From Montifringilla adamsi (lineage: Eukaryota > Chordata > Aves > Passeriformes > Passeridae), in the NCBI GenBank assembly GCA_017590115.1, contig JAGGNK010006448.1:11223049-11287048 (forward strand): 64,000 nucleotides of DNA, read 5' to 3'. This document shows, piece by piece, positions 12,801 through 27,800 of the stretch. A model generated the notes under the pieces. That model was not told the origin of the DNA, made no database searches, and saw nothing but the letters and a program-made list of their open reading frames with translations. The position numbers and the translations under genes are program-made. Numbering within the stretch: position 1 is the stretch's first letter; each line of letters starts with the position of its first letter.

Positions 12801-15800
12801 CAGAATTCCTTTTTGCTTTCACAAGGCATATTTGGTGGGTCTGACACAGCAGTTAGACACAGTTTTTATCTTCAAGTAAAAGGACTTTAAATAGCAATAC
12901 TACAGTTGCATCACTAAGCAGTGAAACATTCAGCTCTTGTGAATAAAATACATATAAAATGGTCTTCAGCCCAATAATTGAACTGTTTCTCAAATAATAT
13001 ACTAGGTCATGTGTATTTTGCAAAACTTTTTGTACTTGTGCAAGTAAAAGCAATCCTGCAGAGAGCAGTGGATACCATTCCCCAGGATACCAAATCCATA
13101 TCTGCAAACTCCCAGAGCACTGAGGCCAGTGGCTGCCCCATGAACCGGTGTGCATGTGTGTTTACAGGACTGAGTCACAAGAAGAATTCTGAATAATAGC
13201 ACAAATTAACTGCCACACCGAGCATGCTTGGATTTTAGCAAAAGCTTTAATCCTTAAATTACTTCTTCATAGGCTGCCTTCCTTAAATCCATGCAGATTC
13301 CCAGCAAATGCCATGTGAACACACTCATCAGCTCACTCAGAGCTAAAATCTATTCCAGTTTTACCATTAACTCCTTCTTTTCATTGCATATTTCTGTACA
13401 CAAAGAAAAAGATCTGTGTACATGGAGACAAGCAGAAGCTTTTCTGGTCAACAAATTCTTTTCCTTGCACTGCATCCAAACAAGTGGGCGTTACTGAATG
13501 GGTAAAAAACTCCAAACACCCTTACATTGCCACAGATTAATTTTTAAAATACACACCTTTTGTCACCCTATTGTCTGACCCTGGAAAAGTCCATTAAACT
13601 CTTTGTGCCTCAGTTTCCCATCTGTAAAACGGGGATATGAAAGCCTGCCACCACAGATAAAGCACCAGCTAAGCACTAGGTATTTTAATTATTGACTCAA
13701 GCCTCAAAAACTTAGAACTAATGAACAACAGCAATTAAGTAGCTTGATACCTCTGCATGCATATTGCACATGCAGTGAAAATACACATTTAAGAACATAT
13801 ATGGTAAGTGTTCTACAACCAGGCTTTATCATAAAATGAAAAGCCCTTAGAATGTGCCAGAGAACTCTGAATGGATCATTATTTGGGAAACAGCACATGA
13901 ATGTAATGACTAAAGAGTACCACACTGGTTACAAATGAAGAGGTCTACAAGTTGTTTTCATTTTTTAATTCTCATGTCTCTCTTCATACCTGGCCATTCA
14001 ATGGCAGTGCCAGGTTCAGTACGTCTAGAAAATTTGTCTTGAAATAGAACTTGAAAAAAAACCTAGTAGTTCACTTACAGAAATTTTACTTACCCAAAGA
14101 GCTTAAAGGAACCCATTCAACAAAAAGATGCAAAGAAAGATGCCTAACACTCCTAAGTATATGTGTACAGAGCAAAGGAACACAAAAATATTTCCAATTA
14201 GGTGTAAAAGCCTTTTATAAAATCATAATGTAAGTCAAGCATGGCTAATTACACAAGAAAGTGAAAACCTGGATGCAACAACTTGCCACAACAATCCAAA
14301 CAGAGGCAAGTCTTGCTGGGTTTTTTTTAGGATAAAGTTACAGAAAAACAAACTAAATTTGTTTGACAATGGAAAATTACTCCAAACTCTTATCTCCACA
14401 GCCTAGAACCTTGCAGCTGGAAACCTCATAGCTGGCATCAAAACCACCACGATAAATTTTTCTTCCCTTCTCTGTCAGTTCCTTCTCCTTTTTTCGCTCT
14501 GCATCTTTGTCATGGAGCAGAGAGAGCAAGATCTTTGAACAAGAAACTTCCAGAGCCTTCTGCTGCAACACCTGTGTCACCCCAGTAAGTCACACAGGGA
14601 AGGGCTGACTACATCCCCTTTGGAGTAGCCACTCCCCAAGAATTACTGCAGGAAGGCAAAGCTCAAGTTTCACAATTCTATGCCACAATCTACAGCAAGG
14701 TAGCTACAGAACAGTCAGACTCTTTTAAGGCACTGGATACCTAATAAGCAGCAGATATTTTCAGCATGTTTAGAAGACAGACCACTTCAAGTCCATAATT
14801 TGGAATTCAGGTATCTTACATTAGCAGCACTAAAAAACTTTAGCAAAGATAAGAGACACTGCAAAAAATATCACCAGACACATGTTAATACTCTGCCTCC
14901 ACCCAATATGCACATTTTAAAACCCAGCACAGAAAACATCTACAACCCAAAACATGCAGCCTTACCTGAGGGAAGAAAAAAGCCTCCCAATGCAGGTCTG
15001 CACAGGAAGAAGAATAATCAGAACTGCCATTCCTGCCAGACACGATGGGCCTATTTCCATCCAGAGAAGTACTGTTACTGCAACAGCTTGAAGCGGTCCA
15101 GCCCACAAGAAGTGCAAGAAAATTGTTACCTAAACAAATAGTTCAAGAATCAGAAATTAACTTTTGCTCTTAGCTAACAAATTAAACCCCTAGTAACATT
15201 TAGGAAGTACTTCTGCCTGTGGCAGGTTGGACGGGTCTATGAGCAACCTGCTAGTAGAAGATGCCCCTGCCCATGGCAGGGAGGTGAAACAAGATGGTCT
15301 TTAAGGTCCCTTCCAACACAAAATATCCTATGTTTAAGAAACAACTAGAAGAAATGTTTATTAGAAACATTTAATCACCAGTTTTAAACAAAACTTTCTT
15401 AACTCCAACCCCACAATTTCTTCATCCCCTTGGAACGATCTGTAAAATACTCCTTACTTGATCAAATTTGTTCACATCGTTTGACAGCAGGTTTACTATT
15501 TGACCAGTGGTAGTTTTCGCCATGGCTACGTTACTGAGACGAAGTGCCTAAAAAAGTCAGAACAGTTCAAATTATCACAGCTTATAGAGCACAGTACACC
15601 TATACACACAAAATACATGAATACAGTACCAGGGCTAAAATTGAAGCCACATCTCAGCTTTTGCCTGAGAGCATTGGGGCCTTAGATAAAATGAGGATTA
15701 GATGAAATATGCTAAACAAAGCCTCAAAGAAAAAAGTATTAAAAAAAAAGGTCAAGAGAAGGACTGTGAGAATAAAAACACCCTCTCTTCATGTCTGAAG

Positions 15801-18800
15801 TGATTAAAAAAAGGAAAATACCAACACAGCAAGTCACTAAGCAAAAGAGCTGTAACTTTCCATGTGCATTGTTCTCCCCCTCACTATGAGCGTCTGTACA
15901 AAACAGGAACAGAAAACTCCACCTGAAGGCCAGATTAAAGTCAGAACAGTGTTTGGCCACTTGAAAGAATTCTGTTTTGAACGTGTTATCAGACAGAAGG
16001 CAAAAACCCCTCAAGTTATTAATTTCAGACTATCTCTGGAAATCAGAGTGTCCCTTTACAAATCATTAACTCTAGAAAAATCGTAACATTTCTGAATTAT
16101 GTAAATGAAGTTTAGCACATGCTATGAAAAAAACCAAGAGTAAATATCAAGTATTTTTATATATTAATAAAAAAGTTAGTCAGTAGAAAATAGAATGTGT
16201 TTATAAAATATCCCCCCCACCCCAAAAACCCCATCTGGAAATATGCAGTCTGAACCTTACTGCAAAGGTCCAAAACGAAATTGCTCTAAAATACCAGTAA
16301 CACACTCTGCTTCCTTCTACACCTGCTAAAGAGAAAACACGGGTTTGCAGCACAAATTTAAAAAAATATACAAAGCATGTTCCATGTTTTTCTGTACAGA
16401 AATAGCTCACTCCTGAAAAACACTTCACATTTTTAGGCAGCTCACATCTACTTCTCCCTCTCCAAACATTATTTGGGTTGCTTTTTGACCAATCAAACCA
16501 AATCAAACCTGAAAAGTGCTGATTGTTTCAAAAATACTGTTCCAATATTTTGAAACAAGTAGAAGAACATCAGCCATCCAAGTACTATTCAAAGCATAAC
16601 TTCAAACAAGGCTCCTTACATTTCTTGCACCTCACGTTCACGTTAGAAAGACATTGTTGATCACAGAGAGAATCCCAACCCTAACTTCATTGAAACCAGC
16701 AGAAACATTGAAAGGCAGAAACTTTTAAAACTCCACCATGAAATTCCTCTGACATTCCAAAAAATAAATCTAGGATACTGGGTATATGAAAGATCAGATT
16801 TACTTATTTGAGAAAATTATTGCTTCTTTCCCTGTCTTAAGCCACCTGTCTCTCATCCACCTGAAATGCCCCAGGTAGCTGCCTGCTGCTATCATGTTTG
16901 CTCCCCACCACACATTAAGGTTGGTAAGTTCTGAGAAAAGATGTTAGAAATCCACAGACCATAGTAATAGGAGTTCACATGATGCATGTTTGGGGAAGTT
17001 TCCCATCAGGATGCTTACAGCACCTCTTGTACAACTTATTTGCTGCCTGAGGTTCACCCTAACCATCAGAAAACCACGCTGGTGTCTTGCTAGTGGCCCA
17101 TGGCCTGGGTCTGTCTCGGACCTGCCACACAATCACCTTTCTGACTTCTTCCTGGCTACTTCTACACAAGCAGCAAAACCAGTTTTAATATGATTCTATG
17201 AGTCCAGCTCATTTTGACCAAGACAGTCTCAGGTGGAACCATACAAGCATCTGAGCCCAAAGGAGGGTGCTCATCTGTGATTTGTCTTCTCAGGGAAGAG
17301 ATAGCCATTCCCATCATCAGTGGCAATGCCATTTCAGTATTTCCTTGAGTCCTTCTTGGTTTTGATTTTTTATTTTCTTTTTAAGTGAAATAAGCCTTGC
17401 ATTTTCCTGGCTGAATGGATCTATCTTGACTGCAAAGTAGCAGTTTTACTTTCATAACCAATTTTTTACCAAAAAGTCCTGTTTTGGTACCTTCCTCTTT
17501 TTACTACATCTGATACATAGCCCCATATGAGCTGAGGAAAACTAATTCCATCCCAGCTAAAGTCAGTACACTGACCTCAAAGAACTTCTAAAAGCTAAGT
17601 CTTAAAAAAATAAAACCAACAAAAACCAGTTTCCCAAAAGTAGCCTTTGACTCCAAAACGTAAGATTCCGAGTCATCATGTGACAGATTTCACTTTCATT
17701 TCTGTTAGGAGTTTTTTATGTGCATCACTAATACTTCTTACTGGTAACAAAACTTCTTAAGTGTTTGAATACAGGGATTTCTGCAAATTAGATCTGAACT
17801 TTCCAGGAAATGAAAAAGGGTCTAAAACTTAAGAATTATGAATGCTTGAAGTTGTCTATTAAGAATGCTCTCTTATCCAATCTATTTATCCTTACAAATC
17901 CAAGATTTTTTTTTCTACAGCAATTAACAAACTCTGCTCACGTGCTGGGTTTCTTTCAAAAGCCTATATGAGGTTAAAGAGAAAATATAACCTATTTATA
18001 AGCAGCACAAAATGAAGACAAATTATAAGAAATGTTTGTCAGTGTTCTGCTGTTACCTCAACCCTCACTCTCAGCAGTAAAAATGAGGGCTGATTAATTT
18101 TCCATTTAATCCCATTTCTAGAAATAAGGGTGCATATTAGAAATAGTTCTTTTCCAAGCTTCTAAGCCAGCATCAACTCAGCAACAAACACCATCACTAT
18201 ATAAGTTTTCCATTAATTCTGTTTCAATAATCAGTTTGGTAAATTAATACCTTAGAGAGATGTCTATGTACAAGAAAGCATTGTGCCATGTTGGAGCCAA
18301 GTTCCCAGAGGATCCTTTGCAAGGTATCAAAAGTGGAAGAGAATAAATGTGTGTATCAAAAGTAATCACCACTTAAAATGGGGATGTTTTTACTCTCCTT
18401 ACTTTACTGCATTGTCCAAAAAACTTCACATGACCTACGCCAGTAGTACAAGTGTTCGTGTCAAGTTGATGGAACCTATGTTTAATGGTTAAAATAATGT
18501 GGATTTTTTTTTTTACATTCCAAAGAAACTGTGCAGTCCTGATTCTTCAATTAAACTTCTTTACTGAGGTCTGAAATTGCAGGTCACTATTCCAGCAGCA
18601 CTGAAATAGAAAAATGGGGCATTTTCCCTTCCAGCATTCTCAGCAGAGATTTCCTGCTTGGAAGCAGACAGACTCACAGTTTGGGTATTGCCAACAACTT
18701 TAGAAGAGTGAAGCAGACATTTTCAACTGGGAAACAGCATTTGTCCTGGATGTTGCTCAGCTCCCTCCTGTAGGTAAAACTCAACTTCTCTTGCACCACT

Positions 18801-21800
18801 TTCCCTCTGACAGCAGCCTTAACTCCATCTGTAGTTCAGGACAGCTATTTCTTGATCAGGACACAGAAGCAGCAAAGAAACCACAGCTCCCTGAACACAC
18901 ATCCTTTCTCACATTTCAGTGGTTTTAGTGGAGGGCTGCAATACTCCCACAATAAAACCAGCAAATGGTAATAAAAAACTACCTCCCTGCCTTTAGAATT
19001 TCACTTGATTCTGAACTGTGTCTGCTACTCTCTCTCTTCCCCCTCAAACAGGAGGGATAAAGGTGAAGATGCCAAGCATCCCTGCCTGCCTGGAGGGGGA
19101 AGTAGCAGTTCCACAGAACTGCTGCCACTCCCCAAGGGAACCTGATGGATGCCCCAAAGGAGGGGAGCAGCCTCTGATCTGCAAAGGAGACAACCTACTA
19201 GTTCTACATCACTGATGGGATCAAACAAAAATAAATCCCACCATTAACCACAACAGGAGTGGGGAGAAACCTGGACAGCGAAGCAATTCCCAAGAGACTG
19301 AGAGTGCTGCAGCAGCCGGTGACATCCAAGTACCACGTCCTCCCCTGGGATCAAGCTGCAAGGCTGAGTAGCTGCCAGCATTCCCTGGGAGCTCTGTCCC
19401 TCTCCTGCCCTATGCTGACACCTCTTACAGCTCCAGCACGCAACACTCCAAGAGCAATGGCGGGGGCTCCTCTCCAACAGCAGCAGGAGGCATAAAAAGC
19501 TCTTCCAAGCCTTTAGGGCTATTTAACTCACCACCTTCACTAAGCAGGCCTGAAGCTGTCATTCAGACACATCAGCACCAAAGAGAAACAAAGCCACATG
19601 CACACATCTAAGGCCTGACATGTTCCCCATGCATTAGGTCTCTAGTAATGAGTTACTTGAATGGAATTGCAATCCTGAGCATAATAAATAACTGCATTTT
19701 TAAACTGCATTTTTAAACATTTAAACAGAACAGCTGTGAAATACAAAATACAGCTGTGAACAGGTTTGCTTACCTTCCGATAAATCATGTGACACATAGC
19801 CACCCTCAGCTTCATGCCAGCCCGCTGCACGTGATAGAAGTATAAGTGGTGCATGATGGCCAGAATAAGTGTGCACACAGACAGAGCACCTGCGTAGCAA
19901 TAGGCAAAATTCAAAGCTATCTCATCTGAGGCATCATAGTTTTCAAAACAATTAATAATTTTTCCCAAAAAAATTGGTTGAACTATTTTGAGGGTTTCCT
20001 GAAAGAGAAAGAAGGGGGGAAAGTATTAGTAATTTCCTATCACCCCGTGCTAACCAAATCTGTAAACAGGCAAACAAGAGCCAAGTACTGCTGCAAGCCA
20101 TATCCCTTATTATTGTGTCTTTATTGTGCTCCAAAATGTCAAGCCAATTTTTATCAACACATAACCCAAAAGAAACATGTTCCACATTAAAATTCAGCTG
20201 GAACTTCAAGGAGAACTCTCTCAATTACAAAAAAACTCTTGGATGTTATAAAAATTGCATGAGTACGTATTATACTTCTATTTTTTAAAATGCCATGTTT
20301 TCTTTAGAGCCACTTAGAGAGAGCAAAAGAACCTCTTTCTATTGGGCACCCCACTCAGATACATAAAATGCAGATAAGCCTTACAGAACAAGTCAATGGT
20401 TTGCAACGTCTCAAAAATAATGCACTGAAATGAGTTCTCTGCTCCACTTCCATAATCCTGCAGTTATGACTCAGTTTCTCAGTCTCTGCAGGGCTATAGC
20501 TCTGTTTTACTTTTCTGAGAACATTACCAGATTCTCTGAGCATCCCAGGATGAAGTCACCAGTACATGTCACGCAGTCTAAGTGGACAAGTTTCACACTG
20601 CTGTTAGCCAAGAAGTAGGTCCTGTGACGTTTTACACCACTTACCTCAATCATTGTGAAAATTCCAAAAACTAAATAGGATTTCCAGTAACACAGAATAA
20701 TGGCTTTTGTTAAATGTGGTGTTTTTCCTCTCTTTTTTGCTTTTTGCACCTCTTTATCCCAGTACCTGACAAACAAAGTGCAAATATGTTGGAGAACAGA
20801 AGAAAAATCACAAGGCAATTACCTAGAATAAAACACTTTCAGACTAGCAGCCAGATTGCCCTGATCACCTTAATAAAATCTAATAAAACAAAAGGAGTTA
20901 ATCATGTCTTCTCATTCGAAGAATGGTACTTAGTATTATAGGCCTATTTGCTCTTGGTTAATTACAAACAATTCACCACTGTTGACTATTATCACCCTTG
21001 ACATATCTGCTGATGAGGAACTCTTCCTTTATTTCTTCTCCCCTCAGCTCGGACAGTCACCACTCACCTTAACTAAGAGCCTCCTATCCCATGATCTCCT
21101 GGCCATGGACTAAACTGTGGCAGCGCAGTGTCTTTATCTATCCATGTGCCCTGTGCTTGCCCAGAGAGCTTGTGATGTCCAACCCTTTCTCATGTCTGGC
21201 CCTGTCTTTTTGCTACCACATGTTTTGCTGAGGATTTTGTCACCCAGCACTCCGCACATGTCTCTGAAGGCGAGGATTCGTCAGCAGAGTGGCAAAGACC
21301 TTTCCATCACCACGTCTGCCCACAAGCAGGACACAATCTGTTCACATAAAAACCAGACAGTAATAACAAGCATGATTCTAGCAAGAAAGTATCACAGCTT
21401 AAGCGGACTTCTTAAAGCACGCTGCTGCCAGAGAGGAACCTCCCCTTTCTTCTGAAGGCTAAGTGTTCTCTGCCAAACCTCTGACCTTGATAGTTTGAGG
21501 GGTGAAATGAGTCTAAGGCATGAAAGCAAATTATTTTGCAACAAAGAACAAAAGTTCAAAGCATACAGATAAGAACACTTTTTATTTTTACCCTCTTTTT
21601 TTGCTACAAGAATTACAGAGTTATTGTCTACATGCTTTGAAAACAGAAACTGTGTAGGTTCTGTGGGGTTTCTTGGCTCAAGAGAAAAGACTATTTCTGT
21701 AGGCAGCTATTTATGAATTATATTCTCTGCTTCTTGGTCAAGAAGAAGAATTAAAAACCACTCTTTTCTTTTTTTTCTTCTACCATTTCCTGACTCATGC

Positions 21801-24800
21801 AAGTGTGTGCTTTTACTATAAAAAATCATGGGAAAAATCCATCTTCCCTACAGCCAAGTCCCTGAATGCCTGAAGACACAACCATGGAATTTGGCAAAGC
21901 TCTCCAGCTACAAAGACATTAAAAGCAGCAACTCCTATGAGCTCATCACCAACCCTCTTTCCTCAGTTTACTTATCCAGAGCAGGATGATGTCAGACCTG
22001 GTCATAACCTTTCATTTCTGGATTCTTTTTGCTTCTTGAGGAGTCTCCCATCCCAACCAAACTATCAGGAAAATCCATCTGCTCTGCCTTCGGTGTAATG
22101 GCAAGAAACAGCAAGGCCACATTTTCTTAATACAGAAGCCACCTTTCACTAGGAGGCATCTTCTCCTCTAACTATATTTAGCAATAGATTATTTGAAGAC
22201 AAAAATCCTCTCTGTTGGGAGGTTCACAACAATTCATATAAACAGTAATTATTTGAAGCTATTTTCCTACTAAAATACAGATCCCCCTGAGTCCATAGCA
22301 CTACAAACCATAGCACTACATAGTCCACGAAAAAGTACTTAAAACCAAATAAAAACACTTCCTAGATACATGCTTTTAGCTGTCCAAGGCATCTTGCCCA
22401 CTCTACCAGTGAGTGGCAGATTTTCAACACACATATATTTATATATACACATATATTTAAAGGGTCATTTAATTAAGTTTGCAATCTAAACAAACAAACA
22501 AACAAAAAGAAATAAAATAGAAAACTGTTTTCTCCACTTTTACACAAAGCAATTTGAAGTTTCCCCAAGTGTTTCACCACAGGTCAGAAGACTCACACAT
22601 TTATTAAGGATTGCTACCATTACAGTTGATGAAAAGTTGTCTTTTGCAAGTAAAGTGTCAAATTAATTATAAATGACATAATGGAATTACTCTAATGCAG
22701 ATCCATTTTGTATAACTTGAAAAAATCTTAAAAAAGCTTCTATGGTAAACAAGTTCTCTTAGTTCTTATTGCTCTAAATTCTTCAGCATTTTTAACCTTG
22801 TTAAACTGTACAATAACAGCTTTTAATTTTAGAATAGAAATAAGATTTTTACCTTCTCCAGCATTAATACAATAAAAGAGAACAACTGTGCCTTCCAACC
22901 CAAAGTATTCTACAATTTTTCTCCTTACCACTGCAATTCCTCTCCAAGCTTCTCTGAGGAATCTTCTGGCATCACTTTATACATATCATCTTCTTCAAGT
23001 TTCCGTTTATGGCCGATAATAAATAATGGATTCAACCACCTAGTTAAATACAAATTATTAGTAAACTGACCAGTAGACCAAAAAGAGTAATTTCTTTACA
23101 TAATAATTCTTTTATCCCCTTCTTTTCCCCACCTGAATCATTCAGCATCCACACATTTCACTGCAGTTTTATCTAAAATGAAGTCAATCCCTATCTTGCA
23201 AATGGGAAAGCACTTCCCACTTCCTAAATCTCTTTATGCCCATAACACCTTACTCCCAGGCATCCAAGCAGCCAACGTAACAATCCTTCTTGGCCCTAAG
23301 GGAATTGTTTTCTCACAGTGTTTCCTTACACTAAAGGAAAAACAGCATTCCTTTAAATATGAAGGGAAAAAACAGAATTTAACCCAACTATTAAAATATT
23401 AAAGGTGTAAATAAAATTGTAATGCACACTAAAGACATTTTTTGTAACATTTACTTGAGGAGAAATGTAGCTGCTGTTCAACTGACATCTTGAAAAGTAT
23501 TAAAGGTCAGTAATTTAAAGACAATCACTGAAATGTAAAAATGGGAAAACAATGGATTATTACTGTACATTACTCATGTTTGGAAATATAAACAGAAGCA
23601 CAATGACACAGTGTGTAGATTCAAAAAAGGAAAATAATGCCTAACAGCTCAGTTTCCTTAGTGGAAAGATTCTTAAAAGCTCAGTATTTTATGAGAACTC
23701 TTTGAAGATAAATTATAATAGCAGTACTGTAGATTTGTTGAAAAACACTGTATTTTGTTAGATCAAATAGGTCAACTGTCAGGGAACAACAAGACTAGAT
23801 TTTTATGCACCTGGATGCTTCAGCCTGAAACACATCAGGGAACTCCAAACAGTTTCAGCTGTGCTCCACAGAGCAAGGGTTGTATGGCATAAAGCACAGA
23901 AGTGACCAAGTTGTCCATGAGATGGAGAGAAAAGGAATGACGTGCAAAACAGGCTTAGTGAGAACAATGGAGTTAGGGAACTTGCAGTTTTCCATTTAGT
24001 TTGTCTCTCTGCTGAATTTGTGATATTTTGTTTCCATGAGCTATGGATTTTGGCTCTAAGGCTTTTCCTGTAAGTGCTTTCTCAACCAGTTAACACCATC
24101 AAAATCAAGAAGTCAGGGATCTGTTTTGGGAAAAAACCTCTTGCACTCAAGGCAAGCTGTCTGTCTGATCTTAACTGCCTGTGAAAGCTCTTAACTGCTG
24201 CTTAGTTTCTGGTACTTATTCACTCCCCAACATCACCAACATAGTTCTTAAAAGAACGTGTGGTGTGCTAGGTGAAGCGTGTTATTTTCTGGAAGACCTA
24301 CATGTGAGATTTCAAAACTGGGGTGGTTTATAGTGAGGGTATTTATTTATTCACAACCACAACAGTGGTTATGAATACTCATCAAATTGCTCTACATTTC
24401 TTGCTTGGGCATGTTCTAATTAAACTTTGTCTACACTGGATTGCAAGAAGGTTGCTGGCTAGTTTTAGAGAGGGTGGATGGGCAGGCAGAACCCTAGAGA
24501 GGAGGCTCTGAGAGTTTCTTCAAAGATAGCACTGTTATAAAAACCTTTTTCCCAGGCTCTATGCCACAACTGCAAATAACAAATGGGATTATATAGTGTT
24601 GTTCCTTCACTACTTAGCATGTTAGCACAGTGTTTTCTGTGACTCATTCAAAAAAATTAAGTCTCTATCATTAGAGTAGCACCTTTGATGCCTAACAGCC
24701 CTTTTTAAACTCTTGGAGCGAGTACTGAAGATTTGTTTATGTGAGCTGTTAACTCCTAAATGTATGTTACAGGTACAATTAGAAACAGAAAGTACTTGTC

Positions 24801-27800
24801 AGACAAGTCTGTTGCTTAGAATTTATGGTTAAATAGCATCAGGGCCCAAATCACTACCACAACTTCCCCACAAAAGGTCCTAACAAAAGGTCCCAAATAC
24901 CAACTGCTTCAACCAGCAGCAGAACTTCTGCCTGGTTTGACATAAGGAATCTGCTCCATTGAAACATGTCTTCTTTGGCCTCAGTTCTTGCAGACCACAG
25001 GTGAAAAGCAGGTATGAGGCAAATAACCTCAAAGCCATTCAAATAATTTCTGCCTGCTGGATGAGACAGCCTCTGTTTGCTCCAGGACAAGTAGGGAAAG
25101 ATCTGCAGACTTCAGCTGACTCCTGAGGTCGAGACCCAGTGTTTCTTCTCTTGAAACATCAGTATTAGTCCAGGATGCATCCACAAACAAGTCACAGGTC
25201 TCCTTTCAGAGAGAGGCTAAAGTTATCTTTCTCCTAGCATGAGAATCAGGATGAGGCAGCCCTTTCAGGAAAATACAAAGGCTAAATCCTTCTCCCACCT
25301 ACGGAAACAGTTGTGAGATTTCACTGGCTACTGCTGCCAAGGCAGTGAAAAGAAAACTGGTTCTGACATTTAACACGGAACATAAATAGGATATTTATTA
25401 CAGAATCACAGAAAGGCTGGGATTGTGTCAGAACGGACATCTGGAGGTCAGCTGGTCCAAACCCTTCTGCTCAAGCAGGGCCACCTAGAGCTGGTTGCTC
25501 AGGACAATGTCCCGACAGCTTTTGAAGATCTCCACAAAGATTTCATAACCTCTCTAAGCAGTCTACAACAGTGCTCAACCACCCTCACAGCAAAGAAGTG
25601 TTTCCTGATGCTCAGAGGGAACCTCTTGTTACTCACTTTGTGGCCCCACTGCCTCTGATCGTACTCCTAGACATCACTGCAAAGAGCCTGGCTCTGCCCA
25701 CCTTCTACCCTCCCCTCAAGTATTTCTCTACATTGATGACACCCCCCCTGATCTTCTCCTCTCCAGGATGAACAGTTCCAGCTCCCTCAGCCTTTCCTCC
25801 CAGAAGAGATGTTTCAAGCCCTCAATCATTGCTGTGACCCTTTGCTGCACTCTTTCCAATGTGTCCGTGTCTCTCTTGTACTGGGGACCCCAGAACGGGA
25901 TTCAGGACCCGAAGCGTGGCCTCAGCAGTGCTGAATAAAGTACTTTCTGCATGCAGCAGAGTACACAGAGGAAAACAAAAGACACTTTAGAAACAGACTT
26001 AAATATACAGTCTTAAAAAATAAAACCAATGCTTTTAATCTTACTCAGTAGAACACCATTCCTCTACTTACACTGTTCAAAAAACCACAGGCAGGCAACA
26101 GGAAGAATAATGCCTTTTGCTGAAGGCAATTGCTCAATTCTGATGGCATTTGATTTCACACTACAGCCAAGAGCAGCACGTGCTGACCACAGATGTGCGG
26201 TCCACTGCTAAGTAACCCACTGAAAGACAACACTCTCAAGTGTACAGGACTATAAGAGCCATCCAGTTTATCTTTTGTCCTTAAACACCCAAAACAACTT
26301 ACTGATGATATGCTCATCTCCACTGAGGAGTTCTTAGAGTTTACAGTAAATCCCTTGTCCCCCCCATCTCCACACTGCACCTACAGTGTAAGTGAATTTG
26401 AAAAAGATTTAAGGAGCAGAGAGATGATAGTGCAGGGTAAAAACTGTCAGAAGTCTCAAGGCTATTCGTTCCAGTGAGACTTAGTGCAACTTCAGGGCTT
26501 CTCCCTTTTTTCCATCAGTTAAAACCATAACATTGAGAAGAGTAATATATTGCACTAAAACCTATGTTAACATGAAAGAATGCAAGGAAAACCAATCCAG
26601 AGTAAGCATAAAACTGTTGCAATTCATTTTGTGAATCATTTAATATAATGGACAATATGGCAATGACCCAGCACAAGTCCACATTTCTGTAAGGTTAGGG
26701 AAAAAATTGTATAAAAAGTTTTAAAAATCATCCATTTTTGACCTTTCTGACTAGTGTCCCACAAAACATGCCTCTTTAAGAGCTACTGCTATGGAGATCT
26801 CAGGAGTAAAAAAGCTTTGAACAGTATGTTGTATTAACAGAGTATAATTTAAGACCTTTAGAAGAAGGTTAAACATTTTTCTTTTCAAACGATCGTTAGT
26901 CCTCGAAGGGCTTTTATCCCAAGAATGAGGTCTTCTGCAAACCCTAAGTACAGCAAGAAGAGTTTGAGCATCACAATTTCACTGATGCATCCTGAACTTT
27001 ATGCTGGAAGGGATACTTCCAGACAGAAGAGTCAGCACATGCTCCTATTCAGTCATTAAAGTAAAAGTTTTCACCTGAATGCCACATGCAGACTATGCCC
27101 CGTGGAATTCTCTGCACTCACAGCAGAACTGAGACCAACCTATTTCACACAGCCTGCTGTTACTCAAGTCACACATCTGCAACACACAAAAACCATCCAA
27201 GCCCTTCTCTTGCCTGAAGGCTCAGTTAAATCAGAGAGCTGTCAGAGGGCTGCTAGAGGAGGCTGACAAATAAAGCCAAGGCCTACATAAAGAACGTCCA
27301 TGAAACCCCAACATAGCCATAAAGGAAGCCATAAAGACACATCTCAGTAGAGTGGTCTGTCTTTTGTCAGAACGAGATCAGCTAGCACAGATCTCTTCAA
27401 AGAGTATTAAAAACCGCTCACAAAAAAATCAGCATTTGTTATGAAAACAGAACGTGTGCAAATTGCATTATTCTTTAATAAGAAAGCTAAATAATAACCT
27501 AAATTAAAGAAATTGAGTAAATATAGACAGGCATGCAAAGCCCTCCTCTCACCCCAATGATGGGCTCAACACTAATCTATTTTACTGGAAGAAAGAGAGG
27601 AACAACATGCTGGGTCGGTATTTCTTTCTCAAGAAGTTATTCAACTTCAACAAAAACAGGACTCCTTAGTAACTGTCTTTACTTTTCCCAGCTACCTTCC
27701 TGTTCACTAGGAATTTTGAAAAATTTTTTCCTACACAGTTTCATATTAGTCACTCTTTCAGAACACAAGGTTCACATGATGCCTTTCAAAGAGTTTAGCC

